NCBI GenBank assembly: GCA_040881505.1
Contig: JBBEDC010000030.1
Coordinates: 1-30,205, forward strand
DNA length: 30,205 nt
Direction: 5' to 3'
Origin: JBBEDC01 sp040881505
Lineage (GTDB): Bacteria; Patescibacteriota; Andersenbacteria; UBA10190
The notes beneath the pieces were generated by a model. That model was not told the DNA's origin, ran no database searches, and saw only the letters and a program-made list of their open reading frames with translations. This document shows positions 13,108 to 20,856 of this stretch, one piece after another; positions within the stretch are counted from its first letter, which is position 1, and each line of letters begins with the position of its first letter. A program made the position numbers and the translations under genes.

Positions 13108-14373
13108 ATGAAATCCCCTACCCAAACTCAAATACCAACTGAAACATCTCTCCAGCAATCCGACCCAGAAGTCTTCACCCTTATCAAACGTGAAACAGAG
13201 CACCAACAGACAGCCCTCAACATGATTCCATCCGAAAACGCTGTCAGCGCAGCTGTACGCGAGGCGACCGGAAGCGTGCTGACAAATAAATATAGTGAAG
13301 GATACCCATATAAGCGGTACTACCAGGGCAATGCGCAGGCTGATGATGTTGAGCAATTAGCTATCGACCGCGCTAAAGAATTGTTTGGCGCAGAACACGT
13401 AAACGTCCAGCCTCACTCCGGTAGTCCCGCCAACATGGCCGTCTTTATGGCGCTGCTCAACCCCGGGGATACCTTTATGGGATTAGCGCTGGATTCCGGG
13501 GGGCACTTAACGCACGGCAGTCCGGTGAACTTTTCCGGGACGCTGTATAACGCGGTGTCATATACGGTGAATAAGGAAACGGGGTTAATTGATCTGGATG
13601 AGGTGCGAGCGCTGGCCAAGCAATACAAACCGAAAATGATCATTTCCGGCTGGACTGCGTATCCTCGTCAGTTCGACTTCGAAGGATTCCAACAGATAGC
13701 TGATGAAATTGGCGCCTACCACTTAGCCGATATTTCACATATCGCAGGGCTCGTAGCTGGAGGTGTTCACCCTTCCCCTGTCCCACTCGCAGACGTTGTA
13801 ACCACGACGACACATAAAACTCTCCGCGGTCCGCGAGGCGCCATAATCATGTCGAAAGAAGAACACGCTAAGGCCATCAACAAAGCAGTATTTCCTGGTA
13901 TCCAAGGCGGACCGCACGAACACTCAATTGCCGCTAAAGCCGTGGCGTTCAAAGAAGCCCTATCAGATGATTTCAAAGCATACGCCGCTCAAGTCGTATC
14001 CAATGCCAAAGCTTTAGCAGATACGTTAATGGAACGCGGAGTGAAGCTTGTATCCGACGGCACCGACACCCACCTGCTCCTTATCGATCTCACCCCAAAT
14101 GGAATTGGTCTCGGCAAACAAGCCGCTATATCACTCGAGGCTGCCGGCATTGTTACCAATGCCAATACGGTTCCGTTTGATCCTTCCACTCCTTTTAAAC
14201 CAAGCGGCGTACGCCTAGGTACTCCAACGCTGACAACGCGAGGCATGAAAGAGCCTGAAATGAAACAGGTTGGGAATTGGATTGCGGACGTGCTCGATTC
14301 TCCCGAAGATGCAAATGTACATCAGACAATTCGCACGCACGTACAAGCACTTTGCCAACAATTTCCACTTTAA
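13108..14373 (+). CDS. glyA: Serine hydroxymethyltransferase
   Basis: 421 residues, normal length. PLP enzyme that moves a one-carbon unit from serine to tetrahydrofolate, giving glycine and methylene-tetrahydrofolate, the donor used by ThyX. Seen in order: LNMIPSENAVS, NKYSEGYPYKRYYQGN, VNVQPHSGSPANMAV, DISHIAGLVAGG, the PLP lysine in TTTTHKTLRGPRGAI, FPGIQGGPHEHSIAAKAVAF, and GVRLGTPTLTTRGM. The start is the ATG seven bases after the extended -10 TATGCGATGCT; an in-frame ATG at 13096 lies within the promoter. It is divergent from the DGR target, and a small membrane protein gene follows 14 bases after its stop. Confidence 0.95.
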   Translation: MKSPTQTQIPTETSLQQSDPEVFTLIKRETEHQQTALNMIPSENAVSAAVREATGSVLTNKYSEGYPYKRYYQGNAQADDVEQLAIDRAKELFGAEHVNVQPHSGSPANMAVFMALLNPGDTFMGLALDSGGHLTHGSPVNFSGTLYNAVSYTVNKETGLIDLDEVRALAKQYKPKMIISGWTAYPRQFDFEGFQQIADEIGAYHLADISHIAGLVAGGVHPSPVPLADVVTTTTHKTLRGPRGAIIMSKEEHAKAINKAVFPGIQGGPHEHSIAAKAVAFKEALSDDFKAYAAQVVSNAKALADTLMERGVKLVSDGTDTHLLLIDLTPNGIGLGKQAAISLEAAGIVTNANTVPFDPSTPFKPSGVRLGTPTLTTRGMKEPEMKQVGNWIADVLDSPEDANVHQTIRTHVQALCQQFPL

Positions 14374-14387
14374 AAGGAGAGGAGAGG

Positions 14388-14510
14388 GTGGACAAGAAAA
14401 AACGGCGCCCTTTACCCATTCCCGACAAATGGGTTGATCGAATTATGACGCTGGCTATCGCAGCAGTTGCTGCTCTGTACGGAATGCTCATCTGGCACGT
14501 TTTCCACTGA
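14388..14510 (+). CDS. Small single-span membrane protein
   Basis: 40 residues starting at GTG, preceded by a purine-rich AAAGGAGAGGAGAGG stretch holding several Shine-Dalgarno matches. The product begins KKKRRPLPIPDKWVDRI and continues as one hydrophobic helix (MTLAIAAVAALYGMLIWHVF). It starts 14 bases after glyA and ends at a terminator, so it shares the glyA transcript. Function unknown; the basic N-terminus predicts an N-in orientation. Confidence 0.65.
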   Translation: MDKKKRRPLPIPDKWVDRIMTLAIAAVAALYGMLIWHVFH

Positions 14511-14548
14511 CTGCAAACAACCTTCCGTTTGCAGTCTCTTTATTTATG
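14509..14548 (+). terminator. Terminator of the glyA operon
   Basis: GACTGCAAAC pairs with GTTTGCAGTC around AACCTTCC, followed by TCTTTATTTATG. Confidence 0.75.
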
Positions 14549-14583
14549 AAAATCCCGCGCTGGTGAAACGCAGGTGTGGCTTG

Positions 14584-14760
14584 CTAGTGAAGGAGATCTT
14601 CTTGAGCAGGTTGCTCGGTCCGGTCGACCGAGTCACTCCCCCTTCCCTGCCGACGCGGGGACTCTTCGAATCCCTTCTTGCCTGTTTTGGCCGTCTCCTC
14701 AACGGCCCGTTGTGGCTCCTTGTTTGGTCTCTCGACATCTGGATCTTGGTGCTGACTCAT
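14584..14760 (-). CDS. Small, highly charged protein
   Basis: 58 residues, very hydrophilic, with alternating acidic and basic residues (PQRAVEETAKTGKKGFEE, RTEQPAQEDLLH) and no hydrophobic core, so probably disordered. The ATG at 14760 has GAGGA about nine bases upstream. It fills most of the space between the glyA operon terminator and trhO. Codon positions look protein-like, but the short length means it could be chance. A 64-residue frame overlaps it in another phase and looks less convincing. Confidence 0.45.
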   Translation of the reverse strand: MSQHQDPDVERPNKEPQRAVEETAKTGKKGFEESPRRQGRGSDSVDRTEQPAQEDLLH

Positions 14761-14860
14761 GTTGCACATCCTCGAGGTAGGTGGACTCCCTCACATACTC
14801 ACTCTATTCCCCAGTATTACCGCAACCCACAAAACTTGCAAAAGTTGCTCAAAATCGGTT

Positions 14861-14866
14861 TACTAT
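14861..14866 (+). promoter_or_regulatory. -10 box of trhO (leaderless)
   Basis: TACTAT followed by seven bases and ATG. TTGCAA lies 19 bases upstream as a possible -35. Confidence 0.45.
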
Positions 14867-14873
14867 GCCTTGT

Positions 14874-15755
14874 ATGGAATACCTCGTTACCACATTCTAC
14901 AAATTCACTCCGCTTCCAGAAAAAGAGCTTTCGAATATTAAACAAACGCTTGAAACACAAGCGGAGAGCCTCGGTGTTATCGGCCTCACCTTAATTGCCC
15001 CTGAAGGCATAAATGCCACTATCGCCGGGCCTCCCGACGCCCTTGCTACATACAAAACATTTCTTGAAAATCAGTTTGGAGCGCTGCAGTTCAAAGACAG
15101 CCCGAGTGACAGACAACCATTCCGTCGCTTCAAAGTGAAAATCAAAGAGGAAATCGTTCAACTCAAGCGCACTGATATTCGACCAACGGGCAGTGAACCG
15201 CATCTATCACCGGAAGAATGGGACGCTATGCTTGAGAGCGAGGACTCAGTCGTAATCGACGTTCGCAACTGGTACGAAACAAAACTGGGTACATTCAAGA
15301 AAGCGATTGATCCCAAAACCTGGAAGTTCAGCCAGTTCCCCCAGTGGCTGAAGAAATCCGATATTCCAAAGGATAAGAAAGTGATGATTTTCTGCACTGG
15401 TGGTATCCGCTGCGAGAAGGCGGCTGTGGCAATGAAAGAAGAGGGATACGACCAGGTGTACCAACTGGACGGAGGAGTCTTAAACTACATCGAAAAGCGG
15501 CCTAACAAGAACTTTGAAGGGGAATGTTTTGTCTTTGACCACCGCACCTCTGTAACTCAGGAACTAACACCATCACAGGTAATCGCTCGCTGTCCGCATT
15601 GCGGCAACGGCGGAGAGCTTCGCTTATCCTGCCTCAACTGCAGCACTGAATATGCCTGCTGTGACAACTGCCAACCTGCAAAGCTGCAAGTCTGCTCTAA
15701 AAACTGCGCCTACATATATACCCGCGACCATGCAACAGAAGGTGCGCGAAAATAA
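14874..15755 (+). CDS. trhO: tRNA uridine(34) hydroxylase, rhodanese family
   Basis: 293 residues. The N-terminal domain (TTFYKFTPLPEKEL, LIAPEGINATIAG, FRRFKVKIKEEIV) and a rhodanese domain with the catalytic Cys in FCTGGIRCEKAA (near residue 180) are the hallmarks of the YceA/TrhO family, which hydroxylates U34 of certain tRNAs. VVIDVRNWYETKLGTF is the rhodanese entry motif. The C-terminus has a Cys-rich tail (CPHCGNG, CLNCS, CCDNC, CSKNC) as in many members, possibly binding zinc. The ATG at 14874 is chosen from the -10 spacing. It overlaps the next gene by 26 bases, linking the two RNA-modification genes. Confidence 0.92.
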   Translation: MEYLVTTFYKFTPLPEKELSNIKQTLETQAESLGVIGLTLIAPEGINATIAGPPDALATYKTFLENQFGALQFKDSPSDRQPFRRFKVKIKEEIVQLKRTDIRPTGSEPHLSPEEWDAMLESEDSVVIDVRNWYETKLGTFKKAIDPKTWKFSQFPQWLKKSDIPKDKKVMIFCTGGIRCEKAAVAMKEEGYDQVYQLDGGVLNYIEKRPNKNFEGECFVFDHRTSVTQELTPSQVIARCPHCGNGGELRLSCLNCSTEYACCDNCQPAKLQVCSKNCAYIYTRDHATEGARK

Positions 15756-17025
15756 TCAGGTAGCAATTGGTCAACGACTCACCCTGACATTCGACAGCCT
15801 AGACCCATCCGGCCGTACCCGAGGACAATTTCAGGGAATACCCGTGTTGGCATATGATGTCCTGCCGGGAGAACGCGCTGATGTAACAATCACGAAACGT
15901 CGACGAGGCACTCTTCTAGCAGAAGTTGATACTGTGATTGTTCCTCACCCTGCCAGACGTACCGTTCAAGAGGATCACTTCCCCACCTGCAGCCCCTGGC
16001 AAATTATGGAATATCCATATCAGGCGGAAATAAAGCAGGGGTGGATTACTGCCATGATCGGCAAACCGCAGGCCTTTTACTCTGCCGCACAAGAATGGGG
16101 CTATCGCACCAAAATTGAATATGGCTTTATACAGCACGAGGGGCAGCTCGCGTTAAGCTTACGCGGACATACAACAAATATCCTCGTACCAACAGGATGC
16201 AAGCTGGCCAGTCCAACCATGAACACTGCAGCTCTCGAGATCCTCCTTCAGCTGCAACAGCTAACCCTAGAGCCTTCCCTATTAAGAAGCCTCGTCATCC
16301 GCGAAAGCAAAACCACCAATACCCGCATTGCCACGCTGTACATACGAGAAGTCCATAATATTCCACTACGGCTTAAGCAACTTACGTCCGTACAAGGATT
16401 AACCATTGCCGTAGCGGTTCCGAATGTTTCAACTGGCATTCCCGACCAAGTGTTAAGACAAGAGGGGCAGGGATATCTTGAGGAAACCATAGCGGGACTT
16501 ACGATACGCTATCCGTTCGATGCCTTCTGGCAAAACAATATGTCGTTATTTCCGACAGCCCTACACGATATACATGATCTTGTTCCCGAGCACAGCACAG
16601 TAGCAGAACTATACGCCGGTACCGGCGTTATCGGCTTATCCCTTCACAACAAAAACGTATCGATCCAGGGATATGAACACGGTGAATCCATGGTGTATGC
16701 CGCAACTCAAAACGCTATCCGAAATGGCATTACCGATGCAGCGTTTACACAACTCTCCGATGAATCATTCGGCTTGCGACACCTCCTTAATGTAGACGGT
16801 CTCATCGTTGACCCTCCCCGCAAGGGATTATCAAACCGCGTTCACGAGATAATCCAAATCCATCCGCCTGAATACATCATCTATCTGGGATGCAACATCA
16901 CCACCCTCGCCAAAGACGTGGAGCGGCTGAAAGAACGCTACGTCGTAACCCACATATCAGGGTATGACTTCTATCCCAACACCCCGTACGTTGAAACACT
17001 GGTAAAACTTGAGCGAAAAAAATGA
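15730..17025 (+). CDS. TrmA/RlmD-family RNA (uracil-5-)-methyltransferase
   Basis: 431 residues. An N-terminal TRAM-like RNA-binding domain (AIGQRLTLTFDSLDPSGRTRG, LPGERADVTITKRRRG) is followed by a SAM methyltransferase with LYAGTGVIGLSL (SAM binding), VDPPRKGL (the DPPR motif) and YLGCNITTLAKD, which carries the catalytic Cys. Methylates C5 of a uracil in rRNA or tRNA. The Cys set for the RlmD iron-sulfur cluster is incomplete: only one Cys is seen in HFPTCSPWQ. The exact target cannot be told. The start lies inside trhO, so the two are co-translated. Confidence 0.87.
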   Translation: MQQKVRENNQVAIGQRLTLTFDSLDPSGRTRGQFQGIPVLAYDVLPGERADVTITKRRRGTLLAEVDTVIVPHPARRTVQEDHFPTCSPWQIMEYPYQAEIKQGWITAMIGKPQAFYSAAQEWGYRTKIEYGFIQHEGQLALSLRGHTTNILVPTGCKLASPTMNTAALEILLQLQQLTLEPSLLRSLVIRESKTTNTRIATLYIREVHNIPLRLKQLTSVQGLTIAVAVPNVSTGIPDQVLRQEGQGYLEETIAGLTIRYPFDAFWQNNMSLFPTALHDIHDLVPEHSTVAELYAGTGVIGLSLHNKNVSIQGYEHGESMVYAATQNAIRNGITDAAFTQLSDESFGLRHLLNVDGLIVDPPRKGLSNRVHEIIQIHPPEYIIYLGCNITTLAKDVERLKERYVVTHISGYDFYPNTPYVETLVKLERKK

Positions 17026-17028
17026 CAT

Positions 17029-17925
17029 ATGACCTCGATACTCGATCTTCATAATGTGTATTACTACCCGCGCTTTGAACTCGTCCTGCGCGAGGATGGC
17101 ACGGCCGTACCCGAATCAGACCCCTATCAGCTATTTCAACCAAAAAAGCAGCCTCACATTGATGCTGCTGCTCGCGCTACCTTGTCAGGTGCCCATACAA
17201 TCATCCGATCGCTCCCTCGCAGCTATTACCATCAACTCGTCGAATATATCCCCCGCCTACTTTCTCTTCCCTCCAATCAACCACTTCACCTTCTCCACTC
17301 ATCCCCGCTCACTCCTGCTGAGGAGCACTTCTTCCCGCATTTTCTTCCGGAGAATACATCGCCTCAAGCCGTTGCAGTTGATACCCTCTACCATGTCGAG
17401 CGACTCCTGCTTCCCGTACTGCCGGCGGGCACCTCGGATGGAGATATTCCTCGACCGCATATAGATGCACTGCGCAGTGTCAGCATCCCCGTCCGTCCCC
17501 CACAAAAACAAAACCGCATATACATCACACGCAGGTCGCAAGCATATCGCCGCAGACGCCATGTTGTGAATGAAGAAGAACTGCTCGCTGCCTTGCGCCC
17601 CCATGGCTTCAAAGCAGTAGCGCTGGAAACACTCAGTATTTCCGAGGCAGTTGAGTTGTTTTACGATGCCGAAATTGTCATCGGCGCTCATGGAGCTGGG
17701 CTCACCAATATGATTTTCTCAAACGATATAGATATTATTGAAATCCACCCCCTGCCTGAAGGCGAAAACCACTTCAATACATTGGCAGACATTTGCGGCC
17801 ATCGCTTCTATCAGTGGCGTGGGAAGCAGCCATATATCCACTGCAACTTTTCAGTTGAGGTTGCAGCCGCTCTCAAGCTGGTTGAACGTATCAGCTCTCC
17901 AGTAGGGCAAGGAGCTGCTCTTTAG
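17029..17925 (+). CDS. GT61/DUF563-family glycosyltransferase
   Basis: 298 residues. The C-terminal half has the GT61 signature: RIYITRRSQAYRRR near residue 163, then ALETLSISEAVELFYDAE and VIGAHGAGLTNMIFS followed by IIEIHPLPEG. The GAHGAGLTN block is highly typical. Family members transfer sugars onto glycans or proteins; the substrate here is unknown. It starts four bases after the methyltransferase stop, so it is in the same transcript, though the functions appear unrelated. Its end overlaps the convergent gpsA by 35 bases. Confidence 0.83.
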   Translation: MTSILDLHNVYYYPRFELVLREDGTAVPESDPYQLFQPKKQPHIDAAARATLSGAHTIIRSLPRSYYHQLVEYIPRLLSLPSNQPLHLLHSSPLTPAEEHFFPHFLPENTSPQAVAVDTLYHVERLLLPVLPAGTSDGDIPRPHIDALRSVSIPVRPPQKQNRIYITRRSQAYRRRRHVVNEEELLAALRPHGFKAVALETLSISEAVELFYDAEIVIGAHGAGLTNMIFSNDIDIIEIHPLPEGENHFNTLADICGHRFYQWRGKQPYIHCNFSVEVAAALKLVERISSPVGQGAAL

Positions 17926-18790
17926 CTGGCTGCTTTTCAACAACAACCCTGCCAAGCATGTCGATAATAGGGTAGGAAGCGCGGGTGTGTTCCAGTAGCC
18001 TCAGCAAAGCCGGCAGCGACATCGCCCCTTCGCTGACCGTAATACACTCCCCCGACTGCACCAGCTCTTGCCCTGCTTGGCAGTTACGAGACAGGGGACT
18101 AAACCCGGTAGCCACCAGGTCGCCCAATCCCGCTTGCTCAACTGCCGTGTTCCGACTTCCTTTTTGCGCTTCAATAATATCAGCCATTTCCTGCACTGCT
18201 TGGGATACAAACCAGCCTCGGAAATTACTGCCGAGCTCCATAGCCGCTGTCATGCCCAAGCCGATCGAATACACGTTCTTGAGTACGCCCGCCAAGGCAG
18301 TGCCATGCACGTCTTCACTTGGCTGCACGCGCAGGGTCGTTCCGGAAAAAAGGTCAATTAATACATCACGCGCGCTCGCGCTGTCACTAGCTACCATCGC
18401 GAATGACGGCTGACCGTCCATCATTTCCTTGGATAGCATAGGTCCGTTAATGAGCGCTACTGGATGCTTAGGCAGAACGTCAGCAATGATTTGATCAACG
18501 GTGTATAACGTATCGTCTTCTAATCCTTTAATAGGGGAAACAACGACCGCGTCCGCTTCCAGGTGGGGTGCAATAGCTTGCAGTGCTTCCCGGGCAGCCC
18601 AGGAGTTGCAACACAAAAATACGACCTGGGCGCCGGCGAGCGTTACATCCAGCTCCTGCTGATTTGGAACTTTCTTTATATCCGTATCCCAAAGCCGCAC
18701 AGAAGTGCCTGCCCTCGCCGATAAAACATGCGCTAAGGCCTGTCCAATATGGCCAGCCCCTATAATTGCCACGGTATGCTGATTTGTCAT
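17891..18790 (-). CDS. gpsA: Glycerol-3-phosphate dehydrogenase [NAD(P)+]
   Basis: 299 residues, somewhat short for the family. Reduces dihydroxyacetone phosphate to glycerol-3-phosphate for phospholipids. The Rossmann motif AIIGAGHIGQA opens the protein. SPIKGLEDDT, INGPMLSKEM, the catalytic lysine in AGVLKNVYSIGLG and the substrate motif AGLGDLVATGFSPLSRN all follow in order. The ATG at 18790 lies seven bases after TATTCT and starts exactly before the Rossmann fold. It is divergent from the VKOR gene. The presence of gpsA together with the CarS-like gene hints at some lipid head-group synthesis. Confidence 0.9.
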   Translation of the reverse strand: MTNQHTVAIIGAGHIGQALAHVLSARAGTSVRLWDTDIKKVPNQQELDVTLAGAQVVFLCCNSWAAREALQAIAPHLEADAVVVSPIKGLEDDTLYTVDQIIADVLPKHPVALINGPMLSKEMMDGQPSFAMVASDSASARDVLIDLFSGTTLRVQPSEDVHGTALAGVLKNVYSIGLGMTAAMELGSNFRGWFVSQAVQEMADIIEAQKGSRNTAVEQAGLGDLVATGFSPLSRNCQAGQELVQSGECITVSEGAMSLPALLRLLEHTRASYPIIDMLGRVVVEKQPAKEQLLALLES

Positions 18791-18797
18791 AGTATAA

Positions 18798-18803
18798 AGA
18801 ATA
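18798..18803 (-). promoter_or_regulatory. -10 box of gpsA (leaderless)
   Basis: TATTCT on the minus strand, seven bases, then ATG. No ribosome binding site. Confidence 0.4.
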
Positions 18804-18817
18804 CTTCTAACTCCATT

Positions 18818-19234
18818 ATGCACAAGTTACTCTTCATTATCGCCATTCTTGGCCTCCTGGTTTCTGGGTATCTCTTTGCTACCTACACCTCACCCATTCC
18901 GCTCGTCTGCGGAGAAGGGGGAGGGTGTCATACAGTTCAGGAAAGCCAATATGCCGCCTTCTTTGGTGTACCCACACCAGCATACGGCATGATGTTCTAC
19001 ACTGCCTTAGGCATCCTGGCGGCAGTATGGAGCCGCGAAAATACCAAAAAACTCTACTGGCCAATTCTCATAGTAGCCTCAAGCGGCGTGGCAATTTCCG
19101 CTTTCTTGTCCTATCTCGAGGCATTCGTCATTGAAGCTTGGTGCAAGTGGTGTATAGCCAGTGCGATCCTGACCGTACTTGCACTCCTGGTAGTATGGAT
19201 GCACCCTATACGAGAAAGATCCGTAACCTCTTAA
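18818..19234 (+). CDS. VKOR-family disulfide-forming membrane protein
   Basis: 138 residues with four membrane helices. Two Cys pairs fit bacterial VKOR: CGEGGGC near residue 29 in the first loop and the CxxC active site WCKWCIAS near 108. The conserved small-residue loop after the first pair (FFGVPTPAYGM) is also present. VKOR re-oxidises a DsbA-type thioredoxin using quinone. The DsbA-like gene starts six bases after its stop, so together they form a complete oxidative folding route for exported proteins. The start is set at the Met just before the first helix. Confidence 0.9.
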   Translation: MHKLLFIIAILGLLVSGYLFATYTSPIPLVCGEGGGCHTVQESQYAAFFGVPTPAYGMMFYTALGILAAVWSRENTKKLYWPILIVASSGVAISAFLSYLEAFVIEAWCKWCIASAILTVLALLVVWMHPIRERSVTS

Positions 19235-19240
19235 AAAAGT

Positions 19241-19897
19241 ATGCCTTTATCATCAGACGCAAAATTCGGTATCGGGGTCGTTGTTGCTACCCTTGTGATT
19301 ATCGTCGGCGGAGCCCTGTATGCCAACCGCAATGCGGCCGTATCACCTAACGAAACGACCCGCCCCATTACCGCACCCGAGCGTTTAGTCCAAGCGCATA
19401 GCCCTTCGGTAGGACCCGAGGATGCGCGCGTGACGTTTGTTGAATTCGGTGATTTCGAGTGTCCATCCTGTGCCGCGTTTCATCCCACGCTCAGTCAGCT
19501 AAAAGAACAGTACAAGGACCAGTCCGTACGATTCGTATATCGCCACTTCCCGATTCGATCAGCTCACCCCAACGCTCAGCTCGCAGCTGAAGCTTCTATG
19601 GCTGCTCACGCTCAAGGAAAGTTCTGGGAATACCACGATCTGCTATTTCCAAATCAACGAGCATTGTCCCAGGAAGATTTGGAACGCTATGCGGAGCAGC
19701 TAGAACTGAATATGGATGAGTTCCGCACCGACCTGGATGAAGGAACGTATAAAGATGTAATTGAGCAGGACATGAGCGATGCGCGAGCCGTGAATGTCTC
19801 CGGTACACCCACCCTATTCATCAATGACGCAGAATATCGCGGCCTACGATCAGTTGACGCTCTCTCCTCATACATCGACTCTCTCCTGGCTGAGTAA
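19241..19897 (+). CDS. Membrane-anchored DsbA/BdbD-like thiol oxidoreductase
   Basis: 218 residues. One N-terminal membrane anchor (GIGVVVATLVIIVGGALYA) is followed by an extracytoplasmic thioredoxin fold with active site FGDFECPSCAAFHP near residue 73, FVYRHFPI, and the cis-Pro loop GTPTLFIND near 187. It introduces disulfides into exported proteins and would be recharged by the VKOR encoded just upstream. The gap of six bases shows an operon. Four bases separate its stop from the convergent ZnuA-like gene. Confidence 0.9.
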   Translation: MPLSSDAKFGIGVVVATLVIIVGGALYANRNAAVSPNETTRPITAPERLVQAHSPSVGPEDARVTFVEFGDFECPSCAAFHPTLSQLKEQYKDQSVRFVYRHFPIRSAHPNAQLAAEASMAAHAQGKFWEYHDLLFPNQRALSQEDLERYAEQLELNMDEFRTDLDEGTYKDVIEQDMSDARAVNVSGTPTLFINDAEYRGLRSVDALSSYIDSLLAE

Positions 19898-19901
19898 CAG
19901 C

Positions 19902-20807
19902 TTATCGGCTCAATGTCTGAATATTGGATCGCATCAGCTCAACGTAGCTGCTACCGCCTTCAGGATCTAACACCCTAACTTCTAGCCCAAGCCCGTCGGA
20001 AAATAATCTATTGGCCGCACTCGATTGCTTTTGAGGTTCGGTATAGAAGGCGGTGAGGGAATACTCCTGAATAACATTCTCCAGTTCTCGGATATCAGCA
20101 GGGGACGGTTCCCGGCCTTCAACCGGTTCAAACGTTCCAACCAACTCGAATCCATACTGCTGCGCTAAATACCCCCAGGCATCATGGACGGCAATAAAGT
20201 GTTTTTGTGGGGCATCACTGGCTACGGCCTGCAACTCAGCTTCAAGCGCATCTAGCTCTTCTATATACGCTGCAAGATTCGCCGCATATACATCACTGTG
20301 TTCCGGATCGATATTTTGCAAATACTGAGCGACATTCACAGCGATTTGTTTGCCGTTCGGCACTGATAGCCAGTAATGAGGATCAAATCCTTCATCTTCA
20401 TGCTCCTCCTCTTCTTCATCTTCGTGTCCATGCTCTTCACCGAACTCCCGCAGCATGATCCCGCTGTCGACAGTCGCCGTATCTGCCTCAGGCGCTATCC
20501 GGCGCACGCTGTCAATGACCTGATCATCTAGACCATGCCCAATCATAAAGATAGCCTGTGCTCCCTGCAGCGATCCGACCTGCGCCGGGGAAAGGGCGTA
20601 TGAATGAGGGGATGCTCCGGCTGGGACAACCGGCACAACTTGCCAAATGTCCCCTGCAACGTGCTGAACAATGTCAACCAGCGGCGGTATGGAGGCCGCC
20701 AATACAGGCCGAGTATCACGAGCGGGGGAGGTAGGCGAGAATACCGCCCAGACTCCAAGAGCCGCTACAACTAATATGCCTGTGATTATAAAGAAGGTGT
20801 TTTTCAT
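19902..20807 (-). CDS. ZnuA-like zinc/manganese ABC substrate-binding protein
   Basis: 301 residues. An N-terminal membrane segment (FFIITGILVVAALGVWAVF) serves as signal or anchor. Metal ligands of the cluster A-I family are visible: GASPHSYAL near residue 59, DPHYWLSV after a His/Glu-rich loop (EEHGHEDEEEEEHEDEGF), and AVHDAWGYLA near 204; EPVEGREPSP and FYTEPQ are further family blocks. The His/acid loop is typical for zinc-binding members. Start at 20807 is backed by GGTGAG five bases upstream. No ABC permease or ATPase is nearby. A TTGCAA-N5-TTGCAA palindrome 19 bases upstream suggests Fur/Zur control. Confidence 0.88.
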   Translation of the reverse strand: MKNTFFIITGILVVAALGVWAVFSPTSPARDTRPVLAASIPPLVDIVQHVAGDIWQVVPVVPAGASPHSYALSPAQVGSLQGAQAIFMIGHGLDDQVIDSVRRIAPEADTATVDSGIMLREFGEEHGHEDEEEEEHEDEGFDPHYWLSVPNGKQIAVNVAQYLQNIDPEHSDVYAANLAAYIEELDALEAELQAVASDAPQKHFIAVHDAWGYLAQQYGFELVGTFEPVEGREPSPADIRELENVIQEYSLTAFYTEPQKQSSAANRLFSDGLGLEVRVLDPEGGSSYVELMRSNIQTLSR

Positions 20808-20825
20808 ATGCTCACCATATTCTAC

Positions 20826-20842
20826 TTGCAAATTGTTTGCAA
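20826..20842. promoter_or_regulatory. Putative Fur/Zur operator of the ZnuA-like gene
   Basis: TTGCAA-ATTGT-TTGCAA, a 17-bp palindrome-type box. Nearly the same box precedes the Fur-family gene at 22497-22513. Confidence 0.6.
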
Positions 20843-20856
20843 ATAGGGGACAGGTT

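Noticed and set aside
12258..13142. Long rightward frame of 294 codons opposite the DGR target
   Set aside because: It is the antisense of the target gene and the VR, with no family motif and no start signal; the leftward gene has a consensus promoter, a Shine-Dalgarno site, a terminator and the VR.
20207..20458. Rightward frames inside the ZnuA-like, YibE/F-like and other leftward genes
   Set aside because: They lie wholly within clear family members on the other strand and show no domain signature.
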